Positions 47,715 through 61,088 of a stretch of 64,000 nucleotides of DNA are shown here, in pieces (the first letter of the stretch is position 1; the number at the start of each line of letters is the position of its first letter). This stretch comes from Chamaea fasciata (taxonomy: Eukaryota; Chordata; Aves; Passeriformes; Sylviidae), in contig JARCOQ010000003.1 in NCBI GenBank assembly GCA_029207755.1, positions 95,868,646 through 95,932,645 of the forward strand, written 5' to 3'. Made by a program: the position numbers and the translations under genes. Below the pieces are notes generated by a model. It was given only the letters and a program-made list of their open reading frames with translations. It made no database searches and was not told where the DNA came from.

Positions 47715-48682
47715 AGAATCATAGAATAGGTAAAGTTGCAAGAGGCCACAGTGGGTCATCTGATCAATCAGGGCCACCACAGAGCACACTGCACATGATT
47801 GCATCCAGCCAGTTCTTGAATATCCCCAGGGATGGAGACTCCACAGCATCTCTGGGCAATCTGTCCTGGTGCTCAGTCACCCACACAGTAAAGAAGATCT
47901 TCTCATCTTCAGGAGGAACTTCCTGTGCATCAGTTTCTGCCTGTTGCCTCTTGTCCTATTGCTTGGCACCACCGAGAAGAGCCTGGTCCATCCTCTTGAC
48001 ACCGTCCCTTCAGATACTGACAGACATTGATGAGGTCCCCTCTCAGTCATCTCTTCTGGAGGCTGAAAGGCCCAGCTCCCTCAACCTTTTCTTATCAGAG
48101 ACATGTTCCAGTCCCTCAGTCATCTTTGTAGCCCTCCATTGGTCCCACTCCAGGTGCTCCACATCTCTCTTGTCCTGAGGAGCCCAGAACTGGACACAGC
48201 ATTCCAGATGTTCCTCACCAGGGCAGAGTAGGACAGGACCACCTCCTGTGACCTGCTGGCAATGCTCTTCCCAATGCATCCCAGGATACCTTTGGCTTCT
48301 TGGCCACAAGGACACACGGCTGGCTCATGAGCAGCTTGCTGTCCACCAGGACCCCCAAGTCCTTCTCTAGAGAGCTGCTTCCCAACAGATCAGCTCCCAG
48401 CTTGTACAGGTCCATGGGGTTGTTCCTCCCCAGGTGCAGGACCGTGCATCCGCATTTGTTGAATTTCAGAGTTCTCTTCAACCCACTGAGGTCCTTCTGA
48501 CGGGCTGCACAGCCCTCTGTGGTACCAGCCACTCCTCACAGATTTGTGCCGTCAGTGAACTTGCTGAGGTGGCATCTGCACCTTCATCCAAGTCATTGAT
48601 AAATATGTTCAACAGTGTTAGGCCCAGTATTGAACAGCACTTGTGAGAGGCCTCCAACTACACCGTGCCACTATAACCCTCC
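47715..48682 (-). repeat. CR1 LINE, about 970 bp, antisense
   Basis: Minus-strand CR1 with its 3' end at low coordinates ('cagaatcatagaataggtaa'). Blocks follow in reverse order: 'gccagttcttgaatatcccc', 'gaggtcccctctcagtcatc', 'gcccagaactggacacagca', 'caggacccccaagtccttct', and the region near 48590 ('agtcattgataaatatgttc'). Minus-strand frames at 48043-48315 and 48215-48532 keep recognisable ORF2 C-terminal peptides (for example LGRNNPMDLYKLG and EKDLGVLVDSKL). It is 5' truncated and frameshifted. Confidence 0.93.
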
Positions 48683-48830
48683 AGTAAAAGGTTATAAAGA
48701 TCACTTTGGTAAGAATCCACAGAACATCCTGCAAATACTGCTCCAGCACAGCACAGGAATATAGGTGGAAAGTGCATCTAAACAAGTGGGCTTCACCCAA
48801 ACAAAAGGTAAATACAGGTAAGACTCAGAG
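48683..48830. other. Spacer between CR1 and LTR
   Basis: About 150 bp not assignable to either element. Confidence 0.4.
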
Positions 48831-49317
48831 TGTGATGGTGCGGTGCTTCTCTCAGGGCTTTCACTCACGCTTCCTGGCTAGCTCTGGCACTGGCATCGCA
48901 ATAAGGTACGGTTCTGTATTTGGGAATACAGTTCCGATCCTGTGGGTCTTTGCCTCAGCAGTAGTGTGAATAGTGCGAGAAATAAAGGGATGGAACTCCA
49001 GTGGGGAACTCAACTGGGTTTTATTAAATCCACATGACTTCTTTCCACCTAGGAGTCAGCCCGCCGAAGCCCACTGAACCCGCTGGTTTTCACCTTAAAT
49101 ATGTGGTGAATATGTGGGGGAGTGGGGAGGATACAGCTTGGAACCAATCCAGAATGGGAAGGGAGTGACCCTGAACCTAAATGACAACCCACAGAACAAA
49201 CCAAGGAACAAAGCGGGAAGGGGAACCGGGACCCTGCCAATCACTCAACGTCCTCACCAGAACTTTCTAGACATCAGGGTGAGGCTTCAAAGTGACAGAC
49301 AGGACCCAGGTATCACA
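48831..49317 (-). mobile_element. Solo LTR of an avian endogenous retrovirus (487 bp)
   Basis: On the plus strand the ends are TGTGAT (48831) and ATCACA (49317), a perfect 6-bp terminal inverted repeat. Read on minus, it has a TATA-like CATATTTAAG (about 49104-49095), AATAAA (49027-49022) about 70 bp further on, and a U5 of about 190 bp. That is the normal U3-R-U5 order. U5 holds an imperfect 16-bp hairpin (about 48905-48940). No primer-binding site or internal genes follow, so it is solo. No target-site duplication is visible. Confidence 0.68.
49022..49027 (-). promoter_or_regulatory. LTR polyadenylation signal AATAAA
   Basis: Minus-strand AATAAA in the R position of the LTR, about 70 bp after the TATA-like box. 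Confidence 0.6.
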
Positions 49318-52300
49318 TAAATGATGATCGATTAATAACAATAACTGGGGTAACCCATAATGGGTACATGGGAACCATTGTGAAACAGCACAAAACAGAT
49401 GTATATATAAAACTGGTAAAATCCCAAAACACACCACTACATCAGAGGAAAATAATTTCCTTTATTTCAAGCAGAACTTGTCTCAGTTGTGAGACAAAAT
49501 ACAGCTCACACTGCACTCAAACAAGTAATTTACAGGCATGGGGGGCATAAATATTTTTTAGTATCTAAAGTGGGGTGCACTACTTTGTTTTTGCAGCTAT
49601 TAAGTATTTATATTGAACTGTCTAGTGTCTGGTCCCCATAAATCACTGAGCAAAAAAACCAAAACATGTGTATGAGTGCAACTGTATGTGCAGAAATCCC
49701 ATAGAATATTGAGTAACTGCTTGCTGTTAGACCGAAAGCCAACATTTTTCTCAAATACATGGTCCAAAATGTCAAAAGCCATTACAAATGGGTAAAAGAA
49801 TCACAGGAATCAAATGCCCACTCACAGCAAAAATGTTGGTGGCTCCATTTAAACACTTACCCTGAGCATTCTCCATTTGGCGCCATACATATGAAGAAAA
49901 CATTTTACTGTCTGGAATGATACAAACACTTGGCATTATTTTGGAGAGGAAGCACCTAAAGTAGCAGGTATCTCCAGGCGGACATTTTCAAAATATTCAC
50001 ACTGGAGTTTTCATTTAGGCAGTACTTATAATATTTAGCAAAAAAAAATCTAAGCGTTTTCATCAGTGTTGTTGGCCTCAGCTGCTCAAAACTACTGATT
50101 ATGTCCTCAAAATATTTCCATGAAGGCACACTGAGTAGCAAATTTTGCCCATGCTTCCAGCTGGCAGAATGCAAACTATCAGGTCTGGAAGCCAGTCAGA
50201 CACAGTGAAGTTAATAAAAGGCCTGCCAGCTAGAAGAATCATCTGAGCGAGGTGATGACTATGTTCATTCAGGATAGATAAAAGTCCTAGTCCCATTGGA
50301 TACAGAAACTGCAAAATACTCATACATTTGAGTCAGCTGAAAAAAAAAAATTATTATGGATACAGGATAAAAATTGCAGGAAAGAATTATGAGCAGTAGC
50401 ATGCCTTCATTTTTTTTCCCACTGGCTTCAACAAGAAGGAAGAGCAAGCCCACAGAGTTATTACCAAACTGGAGAATTCAGAATTTTTTTAAAAAGCAAT
50501 AAAAATTATGGAAATGGAAGGAACAGCTTATGAGAAAATATTAAAAATTAAACTCACAGAATGCAAATACAAACTTAAAGAAGAGCAGAAACCTCAAGGA
50601 TAGTGGAAGGTCCAAAACTGAAAAAAAAAAGAGAAGTTAAAGGTAACAAAAAGAGATACCTCATACACATACAGGAAAAGTCAGAGTAAGTTAAAATTGT
50701 CATAGCTAAATTCTGGACGTGAGGGAATGACAAGATTGTGATAGTGTTCTTAGGTGAGTAGTGTAAGGAAGTAGAACTGGACCAAAGGAAGCACTGGAAA
50801 TGACACTACAAGAAACAACCATAAAATGGCAGGGGAAAGATTTAAACAACATAATAGGTCTTTTCAGCTTCTAGTTTTCATGACTCCTAGTGACTATTAG
50901 TTGTTATCCCTATTTAAGTGATAGTCCCTACTGTAAACACTTTTGATTAAACAAAAATCCAAAAATGGTATTAAAAATCTCAAATGGAGAAAAAAATGAG
51001 ATCAAGAAAAGCCCTTATAGAAAGTATAGAAATTTTCCAGCTTGAAACTAAGTAAATAATCTCGGCAGAAAGTAATTTTATTATTTTACAAAATTTACAA
51101 GCTCAAGGCTTTTGTGGTTTTTGAAAAGACTACAATCTTTAATGTACTTCTTGATAAGACTACCATCAGACCAAGGCATGTGTTACATACAGGGGGGACT
51201 ATTTTACAGGCAAATAAAAAAAAATCTTGTCAGATTGCATGCTTTGCTTTTCTCAGTGATGACTTTAGCATGGAAACATGCTTAAATTCTTTGCTGAATT
51301 TGGACTTAAAATTGCTACTAATACTTTAGTGGAGGATAACTAAATAACGTTAAGAAGTCCTTCTCCCTACTCATATATATTTAATTTATATACATTACTG
51401 CAGTGGTTTATAACTTAACCAAGCAGTTGATGGACACACAGACAAAAAATTGTGATGTGAAGTTCTAAACACTTTAAAGAACGTGACCAATTAAATAAAA
51501 GAGAGCTAATGAAGAGTTTGTGACAAAATTCATAGATTTAACGTTGAGATTATAACCTATTTCTTTGTTTTGACTACACGTTCCACAGTTGTAGGAATTT
51601 TTTTTCTATGACAGGACTCAGGAGAACAGGACCTCCTGCAATAAGTGGGCCTCCTAAGGGGATGTGAAAAAATTAAGCAAAAAATAGCAGACTAGAAAAG
51701 AATGGGGAATAAAAGAGGCATCATAGCAAAAATCTTCCCCTTCCGATATTGCCTTGCCAATCAGCTCATTCTCCTCACCCTTCAGGCTTTCATGGATCAT
51801 CCCTCCCATATCCCTTTTCCATTATTATCTCAATGCCAAGCAAAGTAGTTCTGTCTGTGAAAGTTCACACACAGAAGCTACTGCTCACTTCTGAACACCT
51901 TCCCTCCTTATCCTCTCTGCATGCAACTGCAACCATATTTTTTTAAAAAAAGAAGCTACACTAGGAAGAAACGGTGCTCATCCTTACATGGCAATTTATT
52001 AAAAAGAATATTTGTCCAGGGACTAAGGGTTTCCCTCTATGCTTTGAATGTCAGAGAGCAAGACTCTAAATCCCAAGCCTCCAAATAGAGGTGCTGATGA
52101 GTTTCAAGGATCACAGTAGCAAGTGGTATTTTAAAACAGGTGGTCTGCCTCACTCACAACTGGGCACCAAAAGCTCTTTAAATTCAGGTCGCATGAAGCC
52201 ATATCTGAAAATTGCAAACAGAACCATGAAAACTGATGCATTCTGGGACACTCCAAAGTTACCTGTTGCTGATTCCCAGATTAGTAACCATCAAACACAA

Positions 52301-52529
52301 ACTCTAACTACATCATTTGTTGTTGCAGTTAAGAAGAAGAACAAGCATTATGAAGAGGCTTAAGTACAAAACAGGATGCAAGTGGCATCAGTGATGATCT
52401 GTGACTCGATAACCTTCTAAACCACATCTTTACCAGACCTGTTCCCAGCTCCTGCTCCTTCCTTTCCTATCACTTTGTCAGCCATTGTGCTAAACTTAGC
52501 TCCTTTTCTCTCCCTCTCCCCTCCCTTCA
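49318..52529. other. AT-rich noncoding stretch without recognised genes
   Basis: No repeat family or exon recognised. A minus-strand GTAAGTG 5'-splice-like site lies at about 49862-49856, but no exon can be built around it. Confidence 0.4.
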
Positions 52530-52889
52530 AATGAAGATGAATGCAAGGTCCTGCACGTGAAAAAACAAAACAACTCCATGCACCAGTACAGACTGAGGGC
52601 TGACAAAAGTTTTGCAGGAAAGTACTTGGGATCTTGGTGGACAGGAAGTTGAGCAGGAGTGTGTGGCATGCCCTTGAGGCAATGAAGGTTGTCTGCACAT
52701 TAGGCTGTACTAGACAGAATATAATCAGCAGGGTTACGGAACATATTATTCACCTCTAAATGGAACATCTGAGACTATCTCTGGAGCATTCCACTCTGCA
52801 AGAAATACATAAATAAACTGGAGCAACTCCAGAGAAGGGCCACCAACTTATGGAGCTTGAGCATATGACATATGGGTAGAGACTAAGAA

Positions 52890-52920
<31 letters not shown>

Positions 52921-53278
52921 ATCAGCTTGGAGGAAAGAAGGCTAAGTTCAGCTGCTGTCTTCAACAATATGACAGGTGGTTGTGCAGAAGACAACCAAGC
53001 TCTTCTCAGAGGTGCAAAAACAGCACAAAGACAATGGTCCCAAATTTCTACAGTGGAAGTTCCTAAGGAAAATATTCCTCATCTTGGGATCAGTCAGTCC
53101 TCAAAAGGTTCACAAAAAGATAGTGGGATTTTCATCTTCGGAGATACTCAAAACTTGACTGTGCAAGTCCTAAGCATGTTGTTCTAACTGTGATGCTAGA
53201 ACAACTTTGAGCTGGGGGTGGTACCAGATAACCTCCAGAGATCCCCTCCAACCTAAACCATTTGGTAGTTCTGATTAC
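52530..53278 (+). repeat. CR1 LINE fragment reaching the 3' end, strongly degraded
   Basis: The order of blocks matches plus-strand CR1: 'atgcaaggtcctgcacgtga', 'ggtggacaggaagttgagca', 'ggagcaactccagagaaggg', 'cagagatcccctccaaccta' and the short tail 'tttggtagttctgattac'. Divergence is high and the middle is interrupted by a TG microsatellite at 52892-52920, which replaces part of the conserved ORF2 C-terminal coding region. Confidence 0.85.
52892..52920. repeat. (GT)14 microsatellite inside a CR1 copy
   Basis: Twenty-nine bp of perfect GT units embedded in the CR1 body. Confidence 0.97.
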
Positions 53279-54130
53279 ATATTCAAAATTAAAATTCAAG
53301 GACTTTTTCAAAGTTTTAAGTCTTTTTTTCAAGGACTTTTAAAAAGTTCAATTCCCAGCTAGAAAATCTCCATGTTAAGCTTCAGAAAGATGTACAACCA
53401 TTTTTAACTACAACGTACTTGCTAGATTACAGACCAGTAGCAATAATATATATGATACAAAAAAAAAAAAAAAAAAAAAAGGCAGCATTAGTTGGGCATT
53501 CCCAAACTAAGCATAGACAGAAAAAAAAGACAGCATGGGCCTGCTGTAACCTGACCAAGGTTTTATATATATATAGACACTACACAGCATATGAATTTAC
53601 ATGTTTGCACTCAGAATACCTCAAACAATAATGCATTAACAAAAAATTAATTAGCACGAAACATGCTGCTTATAAATTTATACATGATGACATTATTAAC
53701 TGCACATAGAAGTATTTGTAATCAAGATTCATAGGCAACATAGATCTGTAAAACAAAGCATATTCTCTGAAATGAATAAGGGATAAAAGCTATGAATTTT
53801 AAAGGGAAGAAACATCTGCAGGATCTAAAGTTAAAGAGAAACTTAAAAGGAAGTAAGACAAACACAAGACGAATAGATAACATTTTTAAGAACTCATGAA
53901 CATAGTGCTCTGGGGTAGAGATAAAGATTTCCATACAAGCATGTAATCCAAATGTATACACTTCTAGGTAAAGTGAGAACTACTTTCAAACTCTTTCTGT
54001 GGTAGAAATGGCAACATGTGAAAAACAGAAGAAAATCACAGAGGATATCACACTTGTATAGGGCATTATTAATTCTACTAGATGAACTCCCTCTTCACTG
54101 TGATAGAGTGATTTATTCTTCACTGACTAC
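53279..54130. other. Unassigned noncoding sequence
   Basis: AT-rich with an A22 run (53459-53480) and a short TA run near 53564-53575. Confidence 0.45.
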
Positions 54131-54441
54131 TGAAATATTCCCTCCGCAGCCCCCCCTGGGGCTAGCTCTGGAGAGGCTTTGGAGGAATATCTCCGAAGGG
54201 ACAGGAGAAAAGATCCAAAAGAGGCTCTTACCCCCAGATTATTCCAAGGCGTTTATTCCTCGAAGGGGTCCAGGGGCAGCAAGAGAGAGAACGAAGAAAA
54301 TACAGGGGTCTTATCTAGTCTCCTATTTTGGGAGGATCCTGGCATTCAGCCGGTTAGGTATGGACATGTAGGGAGGAAATTCCAGAAGGGTCAAAAGGGG
54401 AAAGACCATTCCCCTAAAGGGTTACAACAGACTACCTTACA
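54131..54441 (-). mobile_element. Solo LTR of an avian endogenous retrovirus (about 311 bp)
   Basis: Read on minus, it begins TGTAAGGTAG (54441) and ends ATATTTCA (54131), giving TG...CA ends. AATAAA lies at 54257-54252, followed by U5-like DNA ('ttggaataatctgggggtaa', 'gagatattcctccaaagcct'). I recall this R-U5 sequence from songbird ERV LTRs; the name is uncertain. The 96- and 117-codon plus frames within it are artefacts. There is no internal region, primer-binding site or clear target duplication, and the 3' boundary is approximate. Confidence 0.62.
54252..54257 (-). promoter_or_regulatory. LTR polyadenylation signal AATAAA
   Basis: Minus-strand AATAAA in 'gaggaataaacgcc', about 120 bp before the LTR 3' end. 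Confidence 0.6.
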
Positions 54442-57313
54442 AAAACAAGTAAAAGAGGGAAGAAAATAGCTATTTGGTCCGAACACTGAAAATTAATTCT
54501 TTTTAGCTACATCTATGCAACACACAAATTCAACTTAGGCCCAAATATGAGTAATGGTGGCATCAAGGAACTCTGTTTTACCCCTCAAATTAGATAGAAT
54601 CAGAGTGTAATGGAAGGAAGATACAAGCCCCTAAATATTCATACACTAACTCTTGAATTAATTTAATATTTTCGATTGGAAATATGAGAGAAAGCCAAGT
54701 CTGATGGTACTTTTTCCTATGCACAGGAAGTTCCAGTTCCTGAAGGAATAGCTGCTTTTCTCTCATCTAAACATGATTTACCATTATTTTCTAAAAGGCC
54801 TCTGAACGGGACTAAATAAATTCTCCTAAAACACCTACAGGTGACCATTAGGTAATTCATTCAAAGACCAATGACTAAAAAAAGCAGTATAATTCTAACA
54901 AAATGAATAGTAAATGTGCAATGCAAAGGATCAGACTGATTTCTGTTCTTTGGATGTTATCTTTATATTTTCTGGAAAGTATGAATGATAATTTAAGAGA
55001 GACTGACAGCACCATAAGAGTTGGTGCTCTGATTGTATTGCAGGTTTTATCAGACCAAAACGTTTAGCAAATAAAAAAGTCTTACCTCTTACAAAAATTA
55101 AGTTACTCATGTAGCTCACCATTTATACAGGCAGAGCTTGAGAATCCTGGTAATCAGAGTTGGGTGCACAACAGCCTGGGATTATGAAGTGGATAAATAA
55201 TTCACATGTGTAACTCTTCAGAAAATTAGTAAACCTGTAGTGTCAAAAAGAGGAGACTGTCATGGATATCAGTGAGACTACACCTGTTGGAGAAATCCTG
55301 AGATGGAAAAAGATGGATTTTTAAATGCAGCACACAGATACAAAAAAATCCTGAACAAACAAAACACCAAAACACCCCCCTGAAGTTGTCTTGTGATGTA
55401 CATATGTGGCATCATATTCACAAAGCTCAAAGTCCTGATTTGACTCATCAAAATTTTCAATGCAAATTATTAGCATAAACATCTGCTTACCAATAGGAGA
55501 ATATCCAGACTACCTAAAATTAGATTGATACTTTAAAACAGTAGCAAGTAGATTTTTTAGGCAGAGTTATTTGAGAACATGAACTATATTTTTATTTAGA
55601 GAAATTAAAATGAGCCAGAGTCTTGTGAAGAAGAATTTTCTCCATTTTAATGAAGAGGCCTTAAGGATTTAGAAAATATTCTACTTTTAATTATGGTTTA
55701 ATTGGTTAAGAAAAGAGTCTAACTTATAAAAGTTACATTAATTGAACCATAAATTGATGCAGGTTTTAGTTAGAGAAGGCCTATTATTAAAGAGCAAGTA
55801 GATTAAAAGGGAAAGCACTTGACCAAAACTGGTCATGCCACCATAGGCATATGAGTTACCAGCCATCAGTGGTATTACAGTAATTTGCCATGTGCTCTCT
55901 TCCAACTGTATCTAATTTGCATTTTATTTCAGTATTTACAGTAAATTATTATGACATAGCTTAAGTGAAGTGAATACTTTTCACACTGCAACAGCTAAGT
56001 AAAAATAAACACACAGTAGACTAAGGCTCAGCTGAGGTCCTGAAGCTCATTGCCCTATGGTAACCTCACCATTTTCAGCATGTCCAACATTAACATGAGC
56101 CTGGTATGTCTTTCTGCCTTGGAATGTCCTCTTTTTCATTTCTTTCTCCTCCTTCCTTAGACAGAATTTTAGGATTGGGAAGACGAAAGAGGAGAGAAAT
56201 CACAGACTGGCCATATGACCTGGATTTCCAGACACCCTGGTTAGTGGGATCTGGACATGCTTTGTGGAGCTGATCTGTGCTATTGCTAACCATCTGCATA
56301 GTGTGTGCTTGCTAGATCAGATGTGCACATAAGCATCAAGTTCAGTGCATGGCACACAGCCCATATTTCCCTCTGAGATTCCCTGGATGTGTGCCCATCC
56401 CTTAATTCTGTATACCTCAAACAACTCATTCCATTCTCCTTTCTAGTGGCATACAGAAAGTTAGGAAAGTTGTCCAATAACGTAAAAGAGGTTTTAAGAG
56501 AACAGCAGCCACCTAACACGTTTTAAACTTTATCAATAGCACTGTCAACAACATTAGCTGCCAATTATTTATTGCAAAGAGCAGCAACCTATTGTATATA
56601 CATACAACAGCATGAGAACAAATACCAAACACTTCATCACAATGAGCATTTCCATAACATGGCTCAGGCTCTCAGCGTTATGTCAGTGATGTGCCTCTTT
56701 CTATAGTCCCTTGAGTGCCTGTGGCTTTGCAGAGTACATCCTGCTAAATAGCACTTGTATGGCCCTAGGACGCGCAGTCTGGCCTCCTGCAGCCACTGCT
56801 CAACTGAATAGACTGGAGTCAAGCTGAATAACAGAGCCCTCAGCACAATTGGTGGAGGGGGCAGGCACAAGCACAAAGAATTAATCATGCAAGCCAACTC
56901 TAAATTGTACAAATTCTGTCAAGCAAATATCTATAACATATTCTGTCACTGAGACTGTCAAAATGTGTTAAATCCTCAGTTTCAGTGAAAATAGTGCAGA
57001 TATTCTAAATTACAGCAATTGTGGCAATATGCATCAACAGAAGATCTTGCCTTATCTTATAGGGATTTTAAAAATTCAGTGCACAAAAAAGCTCAGAGCA
57101 CACTTTCTGCTTTGTACTCTTTCCTCCATTCATAAAACTTCATTTTTCTGCACATTAGAAAATCTCTCATTTTCTGCCCAGGAGTAAAAACTGCACCTCT
57201 CCTGCTCTTGGCCAGACTGTCAGTGCAGCACTAACTTCAGATCTAGGAAAAAAATTTGTTACTTAACTTGTACCCTTAGGCTCTGCAAATGATCTGTAGC
57301 AAGTCATTGTCAT
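54442..57313. other. Noncoding stretch without recognised genes
   Basis: AT-rich, no exon or known repeat recognised. Confidence 0.4.
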
Positions 57314-57365
57314 TTCTTCTTCTTCTTCTTCTTCTTCTGCTTCTGCTTCTGCTTCTTTGCTTCTG
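57314..57365. repeat. (TTC)n / (TTCTGC)n microsatellite
   Basis: About eight TTC units passing into TTCTGC hexamers and ending at 'tttgcttctg'. Confidence 0.95.
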
Positions 57366-60300
57366 AAGTATTTTCACTATTTGTAATTTTCATCAATTTC
57401 TTAATTTATGTATTTTCTGTAATTAACTCAAGCATCCATCACAGCTATATAATTATATATGAAACAAAATCCACACTAATTTGATCATGAATTTCCTGTA
57501 GTAGAAGACTATTTAAGTGTTTTTGGCAAAGCTGAAGCAATTAAACTTAGTTCACAGTGCACTGTTCCCCACTTCAAAGCAATTCAGGTAAAAATAATAA
57601 ATAATAGTTTACACCATTTTTCAATGGTACCACAATGGAGTTTCAGTAAGTCGCTAAACAGCTAGGGAAAAAAAAATCTAAAAGATTTTAAGATGGCAAA
57701 TTTTCCAATGAAAGACAAGCAAAATTTTTCTAGAATCCACGTTTGAACTACCTGTAAGTTCAAAGTCAAGAGATCAGGTTATAACCCTCTCTCTGAAACT
57801 AACTTTTTATGCCTATATATAAGAAATTTATTTTAATAAATAAAGCTCTGCTTAACTACTGACTATCTGATAAATGGCATATAAAAATTCTTTACTAGTA
57901 TCATTTACACAGATTAATTAGCAGTATTAATAGTGGCAGAGGTGCTAATAAAAATGGCACCTTTTTTTGTTGTCACAGCTGTTCTCAACTTGCCACTATA
58001 TTGGTATTGTAAAAGGAATACCATGGTATAGTCCTTTCTTGAATCTTGAGAGTACACAGAAATGAATTAACATCCAAACTGGATTTCTGAACCCCCTACA
58101 TTTTTTTAAAATCCGTAAGGAGAAAAGAGATCACTTACTGCCAGCTCAAAACAGGGCCTGTTTTCCACAAAGGTGGCAAGATCTAGAGTGTCACCAGGTC
58201 AGAAGTTTGTAAGAAGCTGAAGACATAGAAGAACAAAAGCAGAAACAGCTTAACATCATAAATACCATTTTGAGTTTACTGTTGAAGTGTAGCAAAATCA
58301 GATGTGTCTGTTCAGCAAGAATAAGGTCAAGCTAACACACAATTATATGAACATCTTCATAAACCCCCTTCCTTTTATTGCACTGGTTACTATTCCCACA
58401 CGTGTCTGTACAGAAGAGGCACAGGTGAATTCCCTCCCAGATAGGTGCCCAGCATGAGGCTCACAGCTAGGTTAAAAGAAAAGCATGCATATGTATGTTG
58501 CTGAGCATGGGGAGAAAGAAAAATGGATGACAGTTAATCTGATACAAGGCAAGCATGAAATGAAAGGACATACAACACCTGGAAAGGGGATGGATACGTG
58601 AGTATACTAAGCAGAAAAAAAAGTTCCGTGCATTAAAATGAAGACTATGGTAAAATTAACCCTCCCCTACTCACATATGTTAGAAAGATTATTTTCTTCA
58701 AAAGGAATTACAATTTTCAATAGCTTATAGGATGTCGCTTTTCTTAAACAAAACTGGAATAATTCAGGAAGGGCTCTTTCATGAACCAACTGAAAAACGG
58801 ATAAAAGAGCTGAACTCAGAGAAAACCCAAACAGAAGATGCACTAATGAGTTAGAAAAAAAAAACCAAACAACCTTCTCGTGTTCCTTATCACTTCATCT
58901 TTAAAAAGTCCATCTGTACAAGAGCTCTCATTTCTGTGCTAAAGAAGGGTTATACAATGATTAGAAGCAATCATACCAGCAGAAATCCCACAATGAATCA
59001 GGATGACGATTCAGCATTTTCTCAGCTCACTTGAAGGATTCAAAAGCACTGGAGAGATTAGCATACTTCTACATTGTATTCAACTGGTTTTTGTTTTCTA
59101 GATATACTGCCTTTATTTATCCATTGTTCACAGGCAGGACACAGTATGTTTTTACACATAGCAATGAACACTTCAGTGCTCAGAGTTCTCTGAAGGAAAA
59201 CTAAAAACTTATGGTTTAGTGTGAAGCAAGAATTGACCTTTAAGTCCTATTGTGTTCTATTTTCATGCAAATTGATCAGAATCTATGGAGAAATTAATAA
59301 TTTTTCATTTCACTGTCTTGTCCAAAGCCTGTGTATCATACACAAGTCTATAAAAAGCATGGAAATAAAAAAGCAATGAAATAAAATATTTGCTAAAGGT
59401 ACAAGGGAATTCACAGGGCCAACTGAACTTCTTTATCTGTTTTTAAAATGTACGCATTCTGGAAATAAAGACTTTCATAGCCTCATTAAAGAGGTATCTC
59501 TGCCTGCAGTTATCCACAACTCAATGGCAACTTCACATACGTTTCAAGACAAATAAAAATCAACAATGTACATTTGGAAAAACCATCTATGATAAACCGA
59601 AACAAATCTTCTACCAGCGTTCACTTTAAGGATATTTCTAAAACAGAAAGTATCATGCATAAACTCCAGATTCTCTCTTTTCGTTATTTCCAAATGCCAT
59701 TTAATGTTAACATTATGAAATGTATCAGGAGGTTGAAAGCAGGTGAGATGTTCACCTTTTTCAACTGCAAGCTATTTTCTATTTTGGTATAAAACTTCAG
59801 AATTCTACCTCTGGTGAAACTGATAAAAGTACAAACTTTACACTGGTAAAAGTATAATGTATGTAAGCAAGTATTTGCTAGTTGTCTCAATTTTGGAGAA
59901 TCAAGAGCATTCTTTTTTAATAATTTCCACTTTTTTTTGAAAATTCACTTCACACAAATTTTGCAAAACCATACAGGAAGAAAATTACAGCTCTTTCAAC
60001 TAAGCTGACATTATCATTCTGGGGGTGGGGTGACCGCAATAATTTTCTATTTAGATATTTCAAATTTTTTTATTTGAAATGAAAAAAAAAAAAAACCCAA
60101 CAAAAAAACAGCCCGTATTTCTTTTTACCTGCAGATTATGCTACATATCTTGCCTCTAGGTGACCATGCAGGTGGAAACACACAAGTCAAGCTTGTTGAT
60201 ATTAGTTACACACAGCTATTAGTTTCACCAGTGCCCTGTTTACAGAATAAAAGATATGCATTCTCCATCAGCTTCTATACAGACATCCTCCGAGCCAACC

Positions 60301-61088
60301 CCTCTGCACACTGAAAACGTGGAAGTCAATGAAGAACTTCTCAGCATATGCAAATCACTTCACATTCTGCTAGAGTCAAACCAGGTCTGAAAATACTCTA
60401 CCACATTCCTGTATTCTATTTTGTGGTTCATTGAAGTAATGGCCTTGTACATAAAAAACCCAGACAACAGCAAAGTGACTGGAGCTTTTGTTAGGAAAAG
60501 TTACAGAAGTTTATTATATTTGGGGAATTGATATAAATCGAGTTTGAGTTTTTACAATCTCTACTGAGTAAATTCATTACCTTCAAGTTAAAAAAAAAAT
60601 CTCGGAGAAAACTGAAATGCAATTTATCCAATAGAGGACAATCCATGAAGAAAACAGAATTAAACATCCTAGTATTTTGCCTCTTTGTTAAGCATGGTCT
60701 ACATGGCATACCCTATGCTGAGAAAAGGCAAATGAGGTAAGAGGTAAGGTTTCTACTGGTAAGATTATACCCTCAACCACACAGTCATAATGTAAACCAG
60801 TATTTGGAGTATGCATTGTTATGTCTGACATATGAAACTTGTTTGTAACTCCATGCATCTGAACTCTAAACAGTCTAAAACAGAATTATCAATAGGGATT
60901 TAATCTCTTTTTTTACAGAAGGCAAAGTGTTATTGGGGAAAAGTCAGCCACAAGGAAGATAAAAAGGATGTGAAACAGGACAGGATGAAACTGTTCATTT
61001 CCTAAGAGAAGTTAAAAATGAAGTGCTAACATTAATTGGTCAAGTAATATATAGAAACATTAAAGAAATACCAAAGACTGAGCAATGA
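57366..61088. other. AT-rich noncoding stretch without recognised genes
   Basis: No exon, RNA gene or repeat family recognised. It includes A-rich runs at 58855-58863 and 60081-60094. Confidence 0.45.

Noticed and set aside
54018..54469. 117- and 96-codon plus frames
   Set aside because: They overlap a minus-strand solo LTR.
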